A stretch of 64,000 nt of DNA from Novosphingobium resinovorum (lineage in GTDB: Bacteria > Pseudomonadota > Alphaproteobacteria > Sphingomonadales > Sphingomonadaceae): NCBI RefSeq assembly GCF_001742225.1, contig NZ_CP017077.1, positions 496,001 to 560,000 on the forward strand, given 5' to 3'. Shown in pieces: positions 9,146-18,334 of this stretch. Position numbers and translations under genes: made by a program. The first letter of the stretch is position 1. Every line of letters starts with the position of its first letter. The notes under the pieces are model-generated. The model worked only from the letters and a program-made list of their open reading frames with translations. It searched no databases and was not told the origin of the DNA.

Positions 9146-11587
9146 TCAGTCTCCGATGCCCATGTCTGAATCACCCAGATCGTGGTGATCGTGACTGTGG
9201 TCTTTTCCATCGCCGGTGCCGAAGCCATCACGCGCTTCACGCACACCTAGATCTTCCTCGGCAGGATCGACTTTCCCTTGTGGCGCCTCAACGCCCACGT
9301 CCTTATCGGAAGATCGGGACGATATTTCCTGGGCATCGCGTCGGGTGGTGGAATTTTCAGGCAGCGCGGATTCACGCTCTGGAGTATCGATACCGTTATG
9401 GTCGACGGAATTGTCCCGCGCCGTGTCACCCATTCCAGTCGCGGATTGTGCTGCACCGGGGTCCATCCGTTCGAGGGCTTCACGCGCGTTTGGATCGCGG
9501 CCCTCCTGCTCTTCGCGTTCCTGCTCGGAGGGTTGCGACAGGATATTGGACGCAAGCGCAATTGGGCCTTCGCCTGCCTTCTGCTCCTCTTCGCTGAGCG
9601 CGATTTCTTCACCACGCCCACCGTCATCTCCACCCTTCGGCTTACCCCCACCTCCGCGAATTTTGCCATCTGGATCGTCCGGCTTGTTCGGTGGACGCCG
9701 AATGAAACCTTCCGCGACCTGCGGGTATTGCTGCCATTGCAGACGGACGCGCGCAGCAGGGAAACCGTCAGGGAATTTCACGAAGCCGTGCATCGAGGGC
9801 AGGTTCATGATGTCGTCGGGTATGACGAGTGGTTCGATCTGCTTTCGGGGTGTCAGCGTGGAAGCATCGCGGGTGGAATTGTAGCCGTATGAGTAGCCCT
9901 CATCCATCTGCCGGATTTCGCGATTGCCGATGTAGCGGGCGCACTGCTCTGCCGTGTCGAGATCAGCCGCGGCGAGCATCAGCTTGGTGCGCGCGAGCGA
10001 CGACAGGTTGCGGGCGTTTTCCTCCCCATAAACCTGCACCAGCTTGTCGAAGGAGTGCAGCCCGAGGATCATGGCGCCGCCAAAATTTCGGGCAGTCTGA
10101 AGGCCGTCTTCGATGGCAGGAAGGCGGTGCAAGGCGCCCAGCTCGTCGAACATGAACCATGTCCGCAATGAGCGGGTCTTTTTCATCGTCATAAGCGAGT
10201 GGATGGCAAGGTTCGACCACAAGGTCAGGAGCGCCTTGTTCATCTCGAGGTCGGTGTAGGTGCAAGTGATGAAGAGGATCGATCCGGGGGCCTTGTCGCC
10301 GGTGATCCACTGCTTGATGGAGTAGGGCTTACCGTCGTCGGGAAGGAAGCGCAGCGCCTGTGCATTGGTGTTGAAGACGGCGCGGATCGATTCCGCCATG
10401 CGGGCCGCTTCTGGAGCAGTCAGGGGGTCCGCAATCGTCTTCTGCAGATGACGGTGGACCTGCTTGAGGTCAGCGGTCATCAGGTTGTCCGCGAGGGCCT
10501 GATTGGAGGTCTGTCCCTTCTCGATCAGCTTCATGCACATTTCGATGAAGAGGGTACGCGCTGCGAGGGCCCAGAACGGTTCCGACGAGCCGCCATCGGA
10601 GGGTATCAGCGCGGCGGCTGCGGCCGTGAACTCGCTGTAGGTTTGGCAATCGTTGAAGATCGACCAGGCCGGGCAGCGCACGTCCATGGGATTGAGGATC
10701 GTGTCTCTCTCTGGGTCATAGAACGCCTCGACGTAAGCGCCGGTAAGATCGAACACGACGGCGTTGTCTTCGCGCTCACGCATCTGTTCCAGGTGCTTAC
10801 GCAGGACGGTCGTTTTGCCGGTGCCGGTAGTGCCCAGCAGCATGGTGTGGGATTGCTCGAGCCGGTGCGGGTAGGGGATGCCAGCGATGTGGTAGGGATG
10901 GTGTATTCCAGCTGCCTTGCGAGCCGCGAAGGGTAGGGCAAGGACTTCCTTTGCTGACAGGTCCGGGAAGAGGTCTTTGGCCTCTTCGACGAACTTGGTT
11001 TGATTGTGCTGGCTGATCTCCTTGTAGAGCAGATCCCGGTCCACCAACATCGCACCGCGTTCGTGGCGTTCTTCCATGATTGAGCCGCCCCGGCGGCGGG
11101 AGAAATCAACGTACCAGATCGATGCCGGGATGGTCGCGAAGGAGGCGATAAGAGCCGAGCCTATAATGCCGCGCATCGCCTTGTGCCAGGCGAGTGCTAC
11201 TTCGGGCACATAGGGGACGTATCCCATGAACGTGTGCCGCACGGTATGGTCGGGAAGCTGCAGGTTAGCCTGCTTCATAGGATCGAGGGCACACCAGTCC
11301 CAAAGCCACGACAGCACGCGCATGCAGATGAGCTGGAAGTTGTTCTCGTCGAGCGTGAACGACAGGATCGTGAAGTAGGAGAGGGCGAAGATTCCGAGCC
11401 ACATGAGGAAGGGCATTTTTGCGCCCTGCAGCCACATGATGACCTGGGTGTTGAGCAACTGGCTCCCACGCACGAAATTGCCGTTGTTACGGGGGGTGTC
11501 ACCGCGCGCGGAATGGTGTTTGAGAGGGACGGGCCGACCGTCGTCGCGAATGTCTTCGCGGTCTTTTTTGCCGTCTTTACGCGCCAT
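9146..11587 (-). CDS. traD: Type IV coupling protein, TraD/VirD4 family
   Basis: An 813-residue inner-membrane ATPase that links the relaxosome to the mating channel. Two N-terminal membrane segments (about 57-77 and 136-158), Walker A LLGTTGTGKTTVL, Walker B-like WFMFDELGALHRL and the IGNREIRQMDEGYSYG segment are visible. The C-terminal 200 residues are acidic and low-complexity, as in TraD proteins. It ends 3 bp before the relaxase start and overlaps the RHH gene upstream by 11 bp, a relaxosome operon. No type IV secretion channel genes are in the window. Confidence 0.92.
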   Translation of the reverse strand: MARKDGKKDREDIRDDGRPVPLKHHSARGDTPRNNGNFVRGSQLLNTQVIMWLQGAKMPFLMWLGIFALSYFTILSFTLDENNFQLICMRVLSWLWDWCALDPMKQANLQLPDHTVRHTFMGYVPYVPEVALAWHKAMRGIIGSALIASFATIPASIWYVDFSRRRGGSIMEERHERGAMLVDRDLLYKEISQHNQTKFVEEAKDLFPDLSAKEVLALPFAARKAAGIHHPYHIAGIPYPHRLEQSHTMLLGTTGTGKTTVLRKHLEQMREREDNAVVFDLTGAYVEAFYDPERDTILNPMDVRCPAWSIFNDCQTYSEFTAAAAALIPSDGGSSEPFWALAARTLFIEMCMKLIEKGQTSNQALADNLMTADLKQVHRHLQKTIADPLTAPEAARMAESIRAVFNTNAQALRFLPDDGKPYSIKQWITGDKAPGSILFITCTYTDLEMNKALLTLWSNLAIHSLMTMKKTRSLRTWFMFDELGALHRLPAIEDGLQTARNFGGAMILGLHSFDKLVQVYGEENARNLSSLARTKLMLAAADLDTAEQCARYIGNREIRQMDEGYSYGYNSTRDASTLTPRKQIEPLVIPDDIMNLPSMHGFVKFPDGFPAARVRLQWQQYPQVAEGFIRRPPNKPDDPDGKIRGGGGKPKGGDDGGRGEEIALSEEEQKAGEGPIALASNILSQPSEQEREEQEGRDPNAREALERMDPGAAQSATGMGDTARDNSVDHNGIDTPERESALPENSTTRRDAQEISSRSSDKDVGVEAPQGKVDPAEEDLGVREARDGFGTGDGKDHSHDHHDLGDSDMGIGD

Positions 11588-11861
11588 GATAGCGCTCCAT
11601 GCGACGGGTCGTTTCCTCTAGGACGAGTTTCCGATGATCGGGGTGTTCTTCGCGCAGGATCGTGTCGACGGCAGCCTGTGTGTACTCACACACTCTCGCT
11701 AGTCGAAGGTGGCTGGCATTATCGAGTACGCCGCCGTCCAGGTGACGCTTGACGATGAACCTTACGAGATCGGCAAAGGATCTGTCTTGGTCGGCAGCGA
11801 TCGCGTCGAGCCGGTCAAGATCGTGTTTGTCGAACCTTACGGATCGCTGGGTACTTCTCAT
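11577..11861 (-). CDS. Ribbon-helix-helix relaxosome accessory protein
   Basis: A 94-residue protein starting MRSTQRSVRFDKHDLDRL with SFADLVRFIVKRHLDG, a ribbon-helix-helix pattern. Small RHH proteins at this position (compare TraY, TrwA, MobC) bind oriT and bend it for the relaxase, and often repress their own operon. ATG at 11861 with GAGGGTGG eight bases upstream is preferred over TTG at 11867. It is the first gene of the leftward transfer operon, and the repeat cluster at 11970-12063 lies just upstream as a likely binding site. Confidence 0.68.
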   Translation of the reverse strand: MRSTQRSVRFDKHDLDRLDAIAADQDRSFADLVRFIVKRHLDGGVLDNASHLRLARVCEYTQAAVDTILREEHPDHRKLVLEETTRRMERYHGA

Positions 11862-11969
11862 TTTCAAACCACCCTCTCGAATGAGGGGATGGTGAGCTTT
11901 TGCGGAAAGCGGTCATTTACTACTCTCGGTCCCTACGGATAGCAAGTTTATTTAGGCGCCAAAAGTCTA

Positions 11970-12063
11970 TGTAATCCCATGTAATCCCAACTAAGCCACT
12001 GATATGGTTGATAAATAGCAATGGGAGTGAATGGGATTACATAAGGGAGTGATTGGGATTACA
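11970..12063. repeat. Four-copy TGTAATCCCA repeat cluster, candidate oriT/operator
   Basis: TGTAATCCCA occurs twice in tandem (11970-11979, 11980-11989) and twice inverted as TGGGATTACA (12032-12041, 12054-12063). The two inverted copies sit in a 22-bp direct repeat starting GGGAGTGA (12023 and 12045). The cluster lies in a gene-free 560-bp stretch (11862-12419) between the leftward relaxase operon and the rightward TraC-like gene, the usual place for oriT. I see nothing else convincing in that stretch. Confidence 0.6.
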
Positions 12064-12419
12064 CTAAATATTGCCACAACCCATTGTAATACCGTCATAA
12101 TCCTGCACGCACCGTGCGTTCGGTGTGCTACCGTAGCTGACATATCGTTGTTGGAGCCTCGGTCTGTTCCTGCGTTCGTCTGGTGCGGATATGATTCCGG
12201 TTTCCGGTGGGCACCGGGCCGCCGTGAGGCGGAAACGCCGGAGGGAATAGAGCGCTTCGCGCGGGTGAAATGGGCCAGATGGCGCATGATTTCTCCATGG
12301 GTGAAGGGGCGATTTCGAAGGGTTGTCGTAGGGGAGTACGTCGCGGGTTTTCGCATGGCGTGAGAGCGGCTATGGTGGCCGGGTTCAGAGCCGATCAGCC
12401 TGACCGAAAGGTACAAGTA

Positions 12420-12644
12420 ATGGCGAAGTCACTGGACGCGGAAATGGCCGCGATCGAAGCCGAGGAACGCAAGCTGGTGGAGCGTCGAAAGGCGCATCAG
12501 CAGAAGGTGCGGGAAGCGGCGATCGGGACGGTCGAGAAGGCGGGGCTTTTCAAGCTCCCGCATGATCGACTTGAGCGGATCATGACGGCGGTGAAGACGC
12601 TGGGCGTGGATGAAGTGGAGAAGCGGCTTCAGGCTTCAGCCTGA
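12420..12644 (+). CDS. TraC/TraD-like small conjugal transfer protein
   Basis: A 74-residue protein, charged helix first (MAKSLDAEMAAIEAEERKLV, ERRKAHQQK), then GTVEKAGLFKLP and a helical end. This is the plan of the small TraC/TraD proteins of the Ti-type transfer region, DNA-associated relaxosome helpers. ATG at 12420 is preceded by GAAAGG at 12408-12413. It is transcribed divergently from the relaxase operon, with the repeat cluster between them, and is followed by a terminator. Confidence 0.6.
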   Translation: MAKSLDAEMAAIEAEERKLVERRKAHQQKVREAAIGTVEKAGLFKLPHDRLERIMTAVKTLGVDEVEKRLQASA

Positions 12645-12671
12645 GCCGGTTCGCCACCGAACAAACGACCG

Positions 12672-12716
12672 ATGGCCGCACGGATGGGCTTGCCCATTCG
12701 GGCGGCCATTCCTTTT
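12672..12716 (+). terminator. Terminator hairpin after the TraC-like gene
   Basis: ATGGCCGC (12672-12679) pairs with GCGGCCAT (12702-12709), and inside it ATGGGC pairs with GCCCAT around a TT loop. TTCCTTTT follows. Confidence 0.6.
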
Positions 12717-12728
12717 GCGGCGGGCCCC

Positions 12729-12768
12729 GGCGATGCGTAGCCCTGGCCGTGAGGCCAAGGCGAGCGAG
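12729..12768. repeat. 40-bp direct repeat, copy 1
   Basis: Identical to 14823-14862 except one base (GTG against GTC in the middle). Begins GGCGATGCGTAGCCC and ends GGCGAGCGAG; the middle (CCTGGCC..GGCCAAGG) is near-palindromic, as in REP-like elements. Confidence 0.7.
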
Positions 12769-12863
12769 CCGGGTGGGGTCGCGCAGCGGTCGGGACGGCA
12801 TCAGACAAAAAAAGGGAAGCGCGGCCCTGTGGGGCTGCGCCTCCCGTGCGTAGCGATTCCGGC

Positions 12864-13169
12864 TCACCAGTTGAGCGGGTTTTCCATATGCTCGGCGTAG
12901 AGGTCTTGGGACGCGAGGAGGATTTCGTGGTCGATCTCGATCATGCTCCAGTTGAGCCGGTCAGCGTGGTTATGGACCGTCTCGCGATCGTCGATCGTCA
13001 TGGCGCTCCAGTCGATCATTTCGAGGAAGTCGTCGCGGCGGTCATGGATGCGACAGGCGCGGTGCATTTCGGCTTCGAGCGAGGCGATGCGACGCTCGAT
13101 GCGGATCTCTTTATCCGACTTGGCGATGAACTCGATCTTGTCTTCGGGGAGGGTAACTGACGTGCTCAT
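12864..13169 (-). CDS. Hypothetical plasmid-type protein
   Basis: A 101-residue acidic, mostly helical protein (MSTSVTLPEDKIEFIAKSDK at the start), not recognised. ATG at 13169 has AAGGAG with 8-bp spacing; the upstream GTG at 13178 overlaps that site and is rejected. It lies between the TraC-like gene and the IS110 element. Confidence 0.55.
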   Translation of the reverse strand: MSTSVTLPEDKIEFIAKSDKEIRIERRIASLEAEMHRACRIHDRRDDFLEMIDWSAMTIDDRETVHNHADRLNWSMIEIDHEILLASQDLYAEHMENPLNW

Positions 13170-13352
13170 AACGCTCACTCCTTAGTCAAAACGACAGTTA
13201 CGGTCGGACCTTCGGGGCGCGGCCGGGTCAGGGACGCGAAAGGCGAGCCTTTCGCGCCGCGAAGCGGCGGTGGGGGTCACGATTTTCTTTGGCGGCCGCT
13301 TCGGTGTGATCGGGTGCGAGAATGTCGATCCGCCGAAGAAAATGGTGTTGGG

Positions 13353-14730
13353 GTGGACGGCCCCCGAACATCATAATGAGGTCGTTAGATCACAGTAGGA
13401 GGCCGTCAGTGAGCAACATCGCGCGCATCGGAATGGACACTTCCAAGAGTATCTTCGTACTGCATGGCGTCAGCGCCGACGATCAGGTCGTGTTGCGAAA
13501 AAAGCTCCGTCGCAACCAAGTTCTGGAATTCTTCAGCAAGCTCTCACCAACGCAGATCGGCATTGAGGCGTGCGGGGCGTCGCATCATTGGTCTCGCAAG
13601 CTTGAGGAGCTTGGTCATGAGGTGCTTCTGATCGCACCTCAGCATGTGAAGCCCTATGTTCGCCGCAACAAAAATGATGCGGCTGACGCGGAGGCGATCT
13701 GCGAGACGATGAGCCGGCCTCGAACATGGTTTGTACCGGCAAAAACTGCGGATCAGCAGGCCGGCCTAATGCTAGCTGGGACCCGCGATGCGCTCATTCG
13801 CAGGCGCACTCAGCTTAGCAATATGATCCGTTCCTATGCCGCAGAGTTCGGCTTGGTATCACCGCGCGGACTCGACAAAATTGAGCCATTGCTGGGGCGG
13901 ATTGCAGCCGACGAAACGTTGCCAGACCTTGCGAAGGAAATGTTTGCCGACTTGGGCGGCGACTACACACAACTCCAGGATCGACTTACGATCATCGAGA
14001 AGAGGCTGCAGCTCTGGCATCGCAGTCACGAGCAGAGCAGGCGTCTGGCTCAGATACCCGGTGTCGGCGTCGTCGGCGCTGCGCTGATGACGATGAAGGT
14101 TCCCGATCCCAAAGCTTTCCGCTCAGGGCGCCACTTCGCCGCTTGGCTGGGACTTACACCAAAGGATCATTCAACCGCCGGGAAACAGCGGCTTGGAGTT
14201 ATCACCCGAGCTGGCGATGAGGCCCTGCGGAGCGTTCTGGTCGTCGGAGCGACCGCACTATTGCAGCAGGTTCGAAAGGGACGAAGCCTGCAATCGCGGT
14301 GGCTGGCTGAACTGCTGCGGCGCAAGCCGCCCAAGCTTGTGGCGGTGGCGCTGGCCAACAAGACTGCCCGCATAGCGTGGAAGCTCATGGTGAGCGGTGA
14401 GGTTTACGATCGGAACCGGGTTACCCCGCCGCAGGATGGCATAACAGGTGAACTCGTAGCGGCGTAATCGAATTCTGGGCCGGAAAGGCGGCCCGACATC
14501 AGTTGCTTGCAAGAGAAGATAGCAGATGGCGTGATCGATCGATCTAAGACACGAGCAACTCCGTGGGCCCCACTGGCCAAGACATCGAAGGTCGAAATGG
14601 TGTTAGGAACTCGCGTCGCGGAACCCATCTTGGCAGCGGTCATATGCGGCCGCGACATCAGACCGGACATATGAGCGCAAGCGATCCGATTGGTCTTCTT
14701 CTCAGCTCTTGTAAGCAGGGGGCCGTCCAC
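13353..14730 (+). mobile_element. IS110-family element, IS1111-type, with subterminal inverted repeats
   Basis: GTGGACGGCCCCC (13353-13365) and its exact complement GGGGGCCGTCCAC (14718-14730) flank the transposase gene. A 13-bp subterminal inverted repeat is a hallmark of the IS1111 group, whereas classical IS110 members lack inverted repeats. True ends lie a few bases outside these arms. The 250 bp after the transposase gene (14468-14717) contains no gene and would be the non-coding end that can carry a guide (seeker or bridge) RNA in this family (inference). Confidence 0.75.
13409..14467 (+). CDS. IS110/IS1111-family transposase
   Basis: A 352-residue DEDD transposase. RIGMDTSKSIF holds the first Asp, IGIEACGASHHW the Glu, and KNDAADAEAI the Asp pair. 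The C-terminal domain has IPGVGVVGAALM and RHFAAWLGLTPKDHST with the conserved serine region. GTG at 13409 with GTAGGAGG upstream is preferred over the ATG at 13322. The frame is intact, so the element may be active. Confidence 0.92.
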   Translation: MSNIARIGMDTSKSIFVLHGVSADDQVVLRKKLRRNQVLEFFSKLSPTQIGIEACGASHHWSRKLEELGHEVLLIAPQHVKPYVRRNKNDAADAEAICETMSRPRTWFVPAKTADQQAGLMLAGTRDALIRRRTQLSNMIRSYAAEFGLVSPRGLDKIEPLLGRIAADETLPDLAKEMFADLGGDYTQLQDRLTIIEKRLQLWHRSHEQSRRLAQIPGVGVVGAALMTMKVPDPKAFRSGRHFAAWLGLTPKDHSTAGKQRLGVITRAGDEALRSVLVVGATALLQQVRKGRSLQSRWLAELLRRKPPKLVAVALANKTARIAWKLMVSGEVYDRNRVTPPQDGITGELVAA

Positions 14731-14822
14731 ATATGGGGCCCCGCCGTCCTTGACGCGGCCGCGCCCCGGAGGTCACAATGGGAAGACTGTGTGGTGGTTT
14801 TACCTATCGGCGTGGCGCGGGC

Positions 14823-14862
14823 GGCGATGCGTAGCCCTGGCCGTCAGGCCAAGGCGAGCGAG
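14823..14862. repeat. 40-bp direct repeat, copy 2
   Basis: Second copy of the repeat at 12729-12768 (one mismatch). The two copies bracket the hypothetical gene at 12864-13169 and the IS110 element. Confidence 0.7.
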
Positions 14863-14969
14863 GCGAGCCCGCGCGGACAGATGAGAGGCTTTGCCGGTCG
14901 CTATGACCAGACCATTTGAAGAGCGCAGCTGGGCGAGGAAATGGCCGCCATCTCGTTGAGCGCTTGCAT

Positions 14970-15479
14970 TTATCGGGCAAGTCCCGGCTCGGCATCGAGG
15001 CGGCTTGTCATGACGGGATCGGCAAGGCTGCCGCGCAGCTGCTCGATGCTGATCGCGCCGCAGCTATCCGTGCCGAGGCCAAGCATGGCGAGGATGGCGT
15101 AGGCGTTCGAGTTGGAGACTTCCATCTCGGGTGCCGCGTCGGGGTTCGTCGAGAGCGACACCATGATGTCGGGTTCGTCATCGCGGCGGGCGATGCGGAT
15201 TCGACGGCCAAGGAATTGGGCGGTCTCGATCAGGGCGATCGCGTCGACGTCAAAGGTGAAGTGACGGGCGATCATCGCGATCGGCATCATGGCGGTGCGG
15301 GCCTCCCACGCGAAGACTTGCTCATCGAGCGAGCCGTAGTCGTGGATGATGAGATCGAGGCCGTAGCGCTCGCCGTATGCGGCGAGGGTTTCGCGCAAGG
15401 CGCCCATCTGCAGGGCGTCGATCATGACGGGGCGCAGGTTATCGGGTTCGGCCTCATCCTTGATGCGAAACGTGATCAT
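14970..15479 (-). CDS. Hypothetical plasmid protein
   Basis: A 169-residue soluble acidic protein, not recognised. It has SNSNAYAILAMLGLG and an alpha/beta feel, without a signal peptide or membrane helix. A strong AAGGAGG six bases before ATG 15479 supports the start. It lies in the plasmid maintenance block ahead of the DUF2493 and DUF736 genes. The gap to the next gene (15480-15908) is GC-rich with no convincing gene. Confidence 0.6.
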   Translation of the reverse strand: MITFRIKDEAEPDNLRPVMIDALQMGALRETLAAYGERYGLDLIIHDYGSLDEQVFAWEARTAMMPIAMIARHFTFDVDAIALIETAQFLGRRIRIARRDDEPDIMVSLSTNPDAAPEMEVSNSNAYAILAMLGLGTDSCGAISIEQLRGSLADPVMTSRLDAEPGLAR

Positions 15480-15908
15480 CGGAAACCTCCTTCGTTAAAC
15501 TCGCCTCGTCTCTCCCTCTCTTCTCCAGTGCCGATCCGGCGACGGATCGGGGACGCCAAAAGGCGCAATGGGTAAAAGGGCGAAATGACACCCGAAGGGG
15601 CAGGGCAGGGCGGTCCCGATTGTCCCGAAATGTGAGCCGCGGCGCTGGCAGACTGGCGCGGTTCCGGGTTCATGCTCGCGGCAGCAGCGCGCGCCGGGTT
15701 CGATGCCCGGCGCGCGCTTCCCCGCCCTCGATTCCTCGTGGCCGGCCAGAGCGGCGCGCGCGGCGGCCTGGCGTGGGGGGAACCGTAGGGTTTCCCCCAC
15801 CTGGCACAAGGGCACGACAAAGGGCCAGCGCCGGGGAAGTCCCCCGATGCTGGCCCAATGCTCCTGCCAAGGAAAGGGTTGGGGCGGCGCTGGTCCGCCC
15901 CTGTTATC

Positions 15909-17057
15909 TCATCCCCAATTCTGCCGCTTGGCGTCGGCGGGCATGGGGGCCTGTGCATCGTAGCGGAAGGCATGGGTGGGAACGCCCGCGTCCTTCAGTT
16001 CGTCGAGCAAGTGCGACTGAATGCCGGTGCCTTGGCAAATGATGGCTTCGACGGGCCGGAGGCTGACAAGCTGGTCATTGCGCTTGAAACCGGCGCTCTT
16101 TCCGAAGCGCTGGGCGTTCGGGGCGAAAGTGACAAGCGGCACGCCAGCTTGTGCGGCCCAAGCTGCGGCGATGGCGTCGCATCCCTTGCGCTGGCCGGTG
16201 GTGCAAAGGGTCATGCTCGGGATACGGGCCTTGATCTGGTCAAGGCGGGCGTAAAGCTGCTGGTAGTCGTGCCATTCCTGACCGCCGGAAAAGACGACAA
16301 GCGGGCCGGTGGGGTTGCGCTTCTCGCGCATGGCGGTTGCGCGCGCCTTGAGGAAATCGGCCGATGCGATCTGGCTTGCGGTGGTGACGCTCGAAACCCT
16401 CGATCCGCGCGCGGTACTCCATGGGCGGCCGGTCTGCGAACGGTAGCAGTTGGCGGCATAGTCGCGCATGCATTCGATCGCGGCGCGCTGCTCCATCTTG
16501 GTTTGCGCGCGGACCTGCAAATCTTCCATCTCGGTTGCATAGATTTCGCTGCGGTCGTCCTGCTCGATCCGGTCTTTCAGGTCACGGCAAAGCGTGTCCT
16601 CCTCACGGGCCAGCTTCTCCGCTTCGTAGTGAAACGAATTGACGATGCCCCATGCGATCGCCTGCGCGCTCGGCTCAAGGCGGGTATCGCGGAAAAGGTC
16701 AAAGATGGTGTTGATGATGGCATGGCATTCCGCCTGCGCCTCGGCGGGCTCGGGCATGTCCAGTTCCTGCCGCTCGCCTCCCATGTCGAGGATGGAAAGC
16801 GCGGTCACATCGCCGAATGCCTCGGTGAAGCTGTCGAGCACGGAATCTTGCGCGATCATGTCGGCAATCTCTGCCTCCCGCGCCAGTGCTGCCAGCTCGT
16901 CGGGCGTGGCTGCGGTTCCTGCTTCCTGCTCGCCGTTCATGGTGTCGGCAATCGCCTTGTCGAGGTACTGCTTGCGCAGTTCGGCGGGCGTGGTGCCGAT
17001 GGCCTTGGCGAGGTCGGCAAAGCTGCTATAGCTGCGGTTATTCGTTTCCTTGGTCAT
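15909..17057 (-). CDS. DUF2493 (SLOG-like) domain protein
   Basis: A 382-residue protein. The C-terminal 125 residues carry LVVFSGGQEWHDYQQLYARL, then TTGQRKGCDAIAAAWAAQ and VSLRPVEAIICQGTGIQ, the DUF2493 domain, a Rossmann-like fold related to the SLOG nucleotide-binding family. The first 250 residues are helical and charged. Such proteins are common on alphaproteobacterial plasmids and integrative elements; the biochemical role is not known. DUF736 lies 75 bp upstream in the same direction. Confidence 0.82.
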   Translation of the reverse strand: MTKETNNRSYSSFADLAKAIGTTPAELRKQYLDKAIADTMNGEQEAGTAATPDELAALAREAEIADMIAQDSVLDSFTEAFGDVTALSILDMGGERQELDMPEPAEAQAECHAIINTIFDLFRDTRLEPSAQAIAWGIVNSFHYEAEKLAREEDTLCRDLKDRIEQDDRSEIYATEMEDLQVRAQTKMEQRAAIECMRDYAANCYRSQTGRPWSTARGSRVSSVTTASQIASADFLKARATAMREKRNPTGPLVVFSGGQEWHDYQQLYARLDQIKARIPSMTLCTTGQRKGCDAIAAAWAAQAGVPLVTFAPNAQRFGKSAGFKRNDQLVSLRPVEAIICQGTGIQSHLLDELKDAGVPTHAFRYDAQAPMPADAKRQNWG

Positions 17058-17132
17058 GATAACTCATCCTTGGCAGGGGATAGCGAAAGGGTCGGGAGAG
17101 GGGTTCCAGCTCTCTCCCTTCCCGACGGGGGT

Positions 17133-17576
17133 TTAGAACGCGGGGATGTGATCCTCTTCGTCCTGCGTGATACGGCCATCTTCGGTTGCGTTGCCTTCAC
17201 CGAAACTGTCATCACGCTGGCGGCGACGGGACTGGCGGGTTCCGTCCATGTTCTGGCGAACGGGGGCCGGGCGGTTCCAGACCACGCGGAAGCCTTCTTC
17301 TACGTCGCCAAAGAGCATCACCTGAAGCGGCTCGGGCAGGCTGGGGTCATCCAAGCGGCCCTGATAGAAAACCTCGCCGGTCGAATTGCTGGTCGCTTCC
17401 CACAGTGCGCCGATCTGCGCCCAGCGCTTGCCGTTCCAAGCCATGATTTCGTAGAACGGTGCCTTGTCGTTGCTGCTGTCGACCGGGCGAAGGCCGAGAC
17501 GGTGAAGGTCGATGGTCGCGGTTGCGATGGAACCGATGATCTGGCCGTTCTTGAGGGCGAAAGAACCGATGTTCAT
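17133..17576 (-). CDS. DUF736 family protein
   Basis: A 147-residue protein starting MNIGSFALKNGQIIGSIATA, with FYEIMAWNGKRWAQIGALWE, DDPSLPEPLQVMLFGD and a basic, polar tail (RQSRRRQRDD). This is the DUF736 family of small plasmid proteins. ATG at 17576 has ATAGGAGC in front. It forms an operon with DUF2493. Confidence 0.83.
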   Translation of the reverse strand: MNIGSFALKNGQIIGSIATATIDLHRLGLRPVDSSNDKAPFYEIMAWNGKRWAQIGALWEATSNSTGEVFYQGRLDDPSLPEPLQVMLFGDVEEGFRVVWNRPAPVRQNMDGTRQSRRRQRDDSFGEGNATEDGRITQDEEDHIPAF

Positions 17577-18334
17577 GAGTATTGCTCCTATAGTGCGGGG
17601 CCTATCCCCTTGCCTTTGGTCCGGGGCTTCTCCCCTTCCCTTCCGACACATTAATTCTACTCGCTAAACCCAAAATACTGAAATGCATTGATTTCTTAAC
17701 AGATATTTACCGTACATGGTGAATCTGAGCCTAAATAGTTGGCGCGGCAGCGACATTACAAGGAAACTTCGGCCCGCCAGGGCCGTCATTACTGACCAAC
17801 AGAGCGCAAAGGGGTCGGTTGTCATTCACCGCACACGGAGCCACCTTCGCCTGTGTCCCAAGTGGCACGCCGGGGATCGCTCGATCAAAAGACGTCGCGC
17901 TGCGACCTAGCGGACCGGCTAGCGCAGCTTGGTTGGAGGCAGCTTTTGATTGAGCAACCCGGTGTGCGACGCCGGGACACTGGCGGGGGTGGCGCAGTTT
18001 GTGGTGAATGACCTGGCGCGAGGTTGGTGCTGGGGATCGGCGTCCTCGCCGGTCCCCAGCATAGACGAGGGAACCGGCACCGAAGGGGACGACAACAGCC
18101 GCAGGCTACTGGCGCTGTGCGTAGACCAGGAGCCGCCGTGGAGGGCTGACGGGGGGGAGGGGGCCTCATCGCGGCGCGGGGCTCTGAGGCCCGTTGCAGG
18201 CTCGCTGGCGGCGAGGGCAGGGCGCCCGGGCAAGGGATCGTTACCCGCAGGGCGGAGACCCGCAGGGGCTCCGGGAGCCGCAGGCGACTAGAGCCCGGTC
18301 TCGCCGCAGGCGAGATGACCCCTACTGCTAACTG
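17577..18334. other. Gene-free, GC-rich stretch with a strong hairpin
   Basis: No convincing gene. Near the DUF736 start the DNA is AT-rich (17650-17720), likely its promoter. At 18029-18060 GCTGGGGA and TCCCCAGC enclose CGGCG/CGCCG with a 4-nt loop, a 14-pair hairpin with one T-G mismatch. The rest (18150-18310) is a run of GC-rich short inverted repeats. Confidence 0.55.

Noticed and set aside
12031..12363. 110-residue plus-strand frame
   Set aside because: Runs through the repeat cluster and oriT-like region, with no ribosome site or domain.
15858..17654. 598-residue plus-strand frame
   Set aside because: Antisense of the DUF2493 and DUF736 genes, both recognisable on the minus strand.
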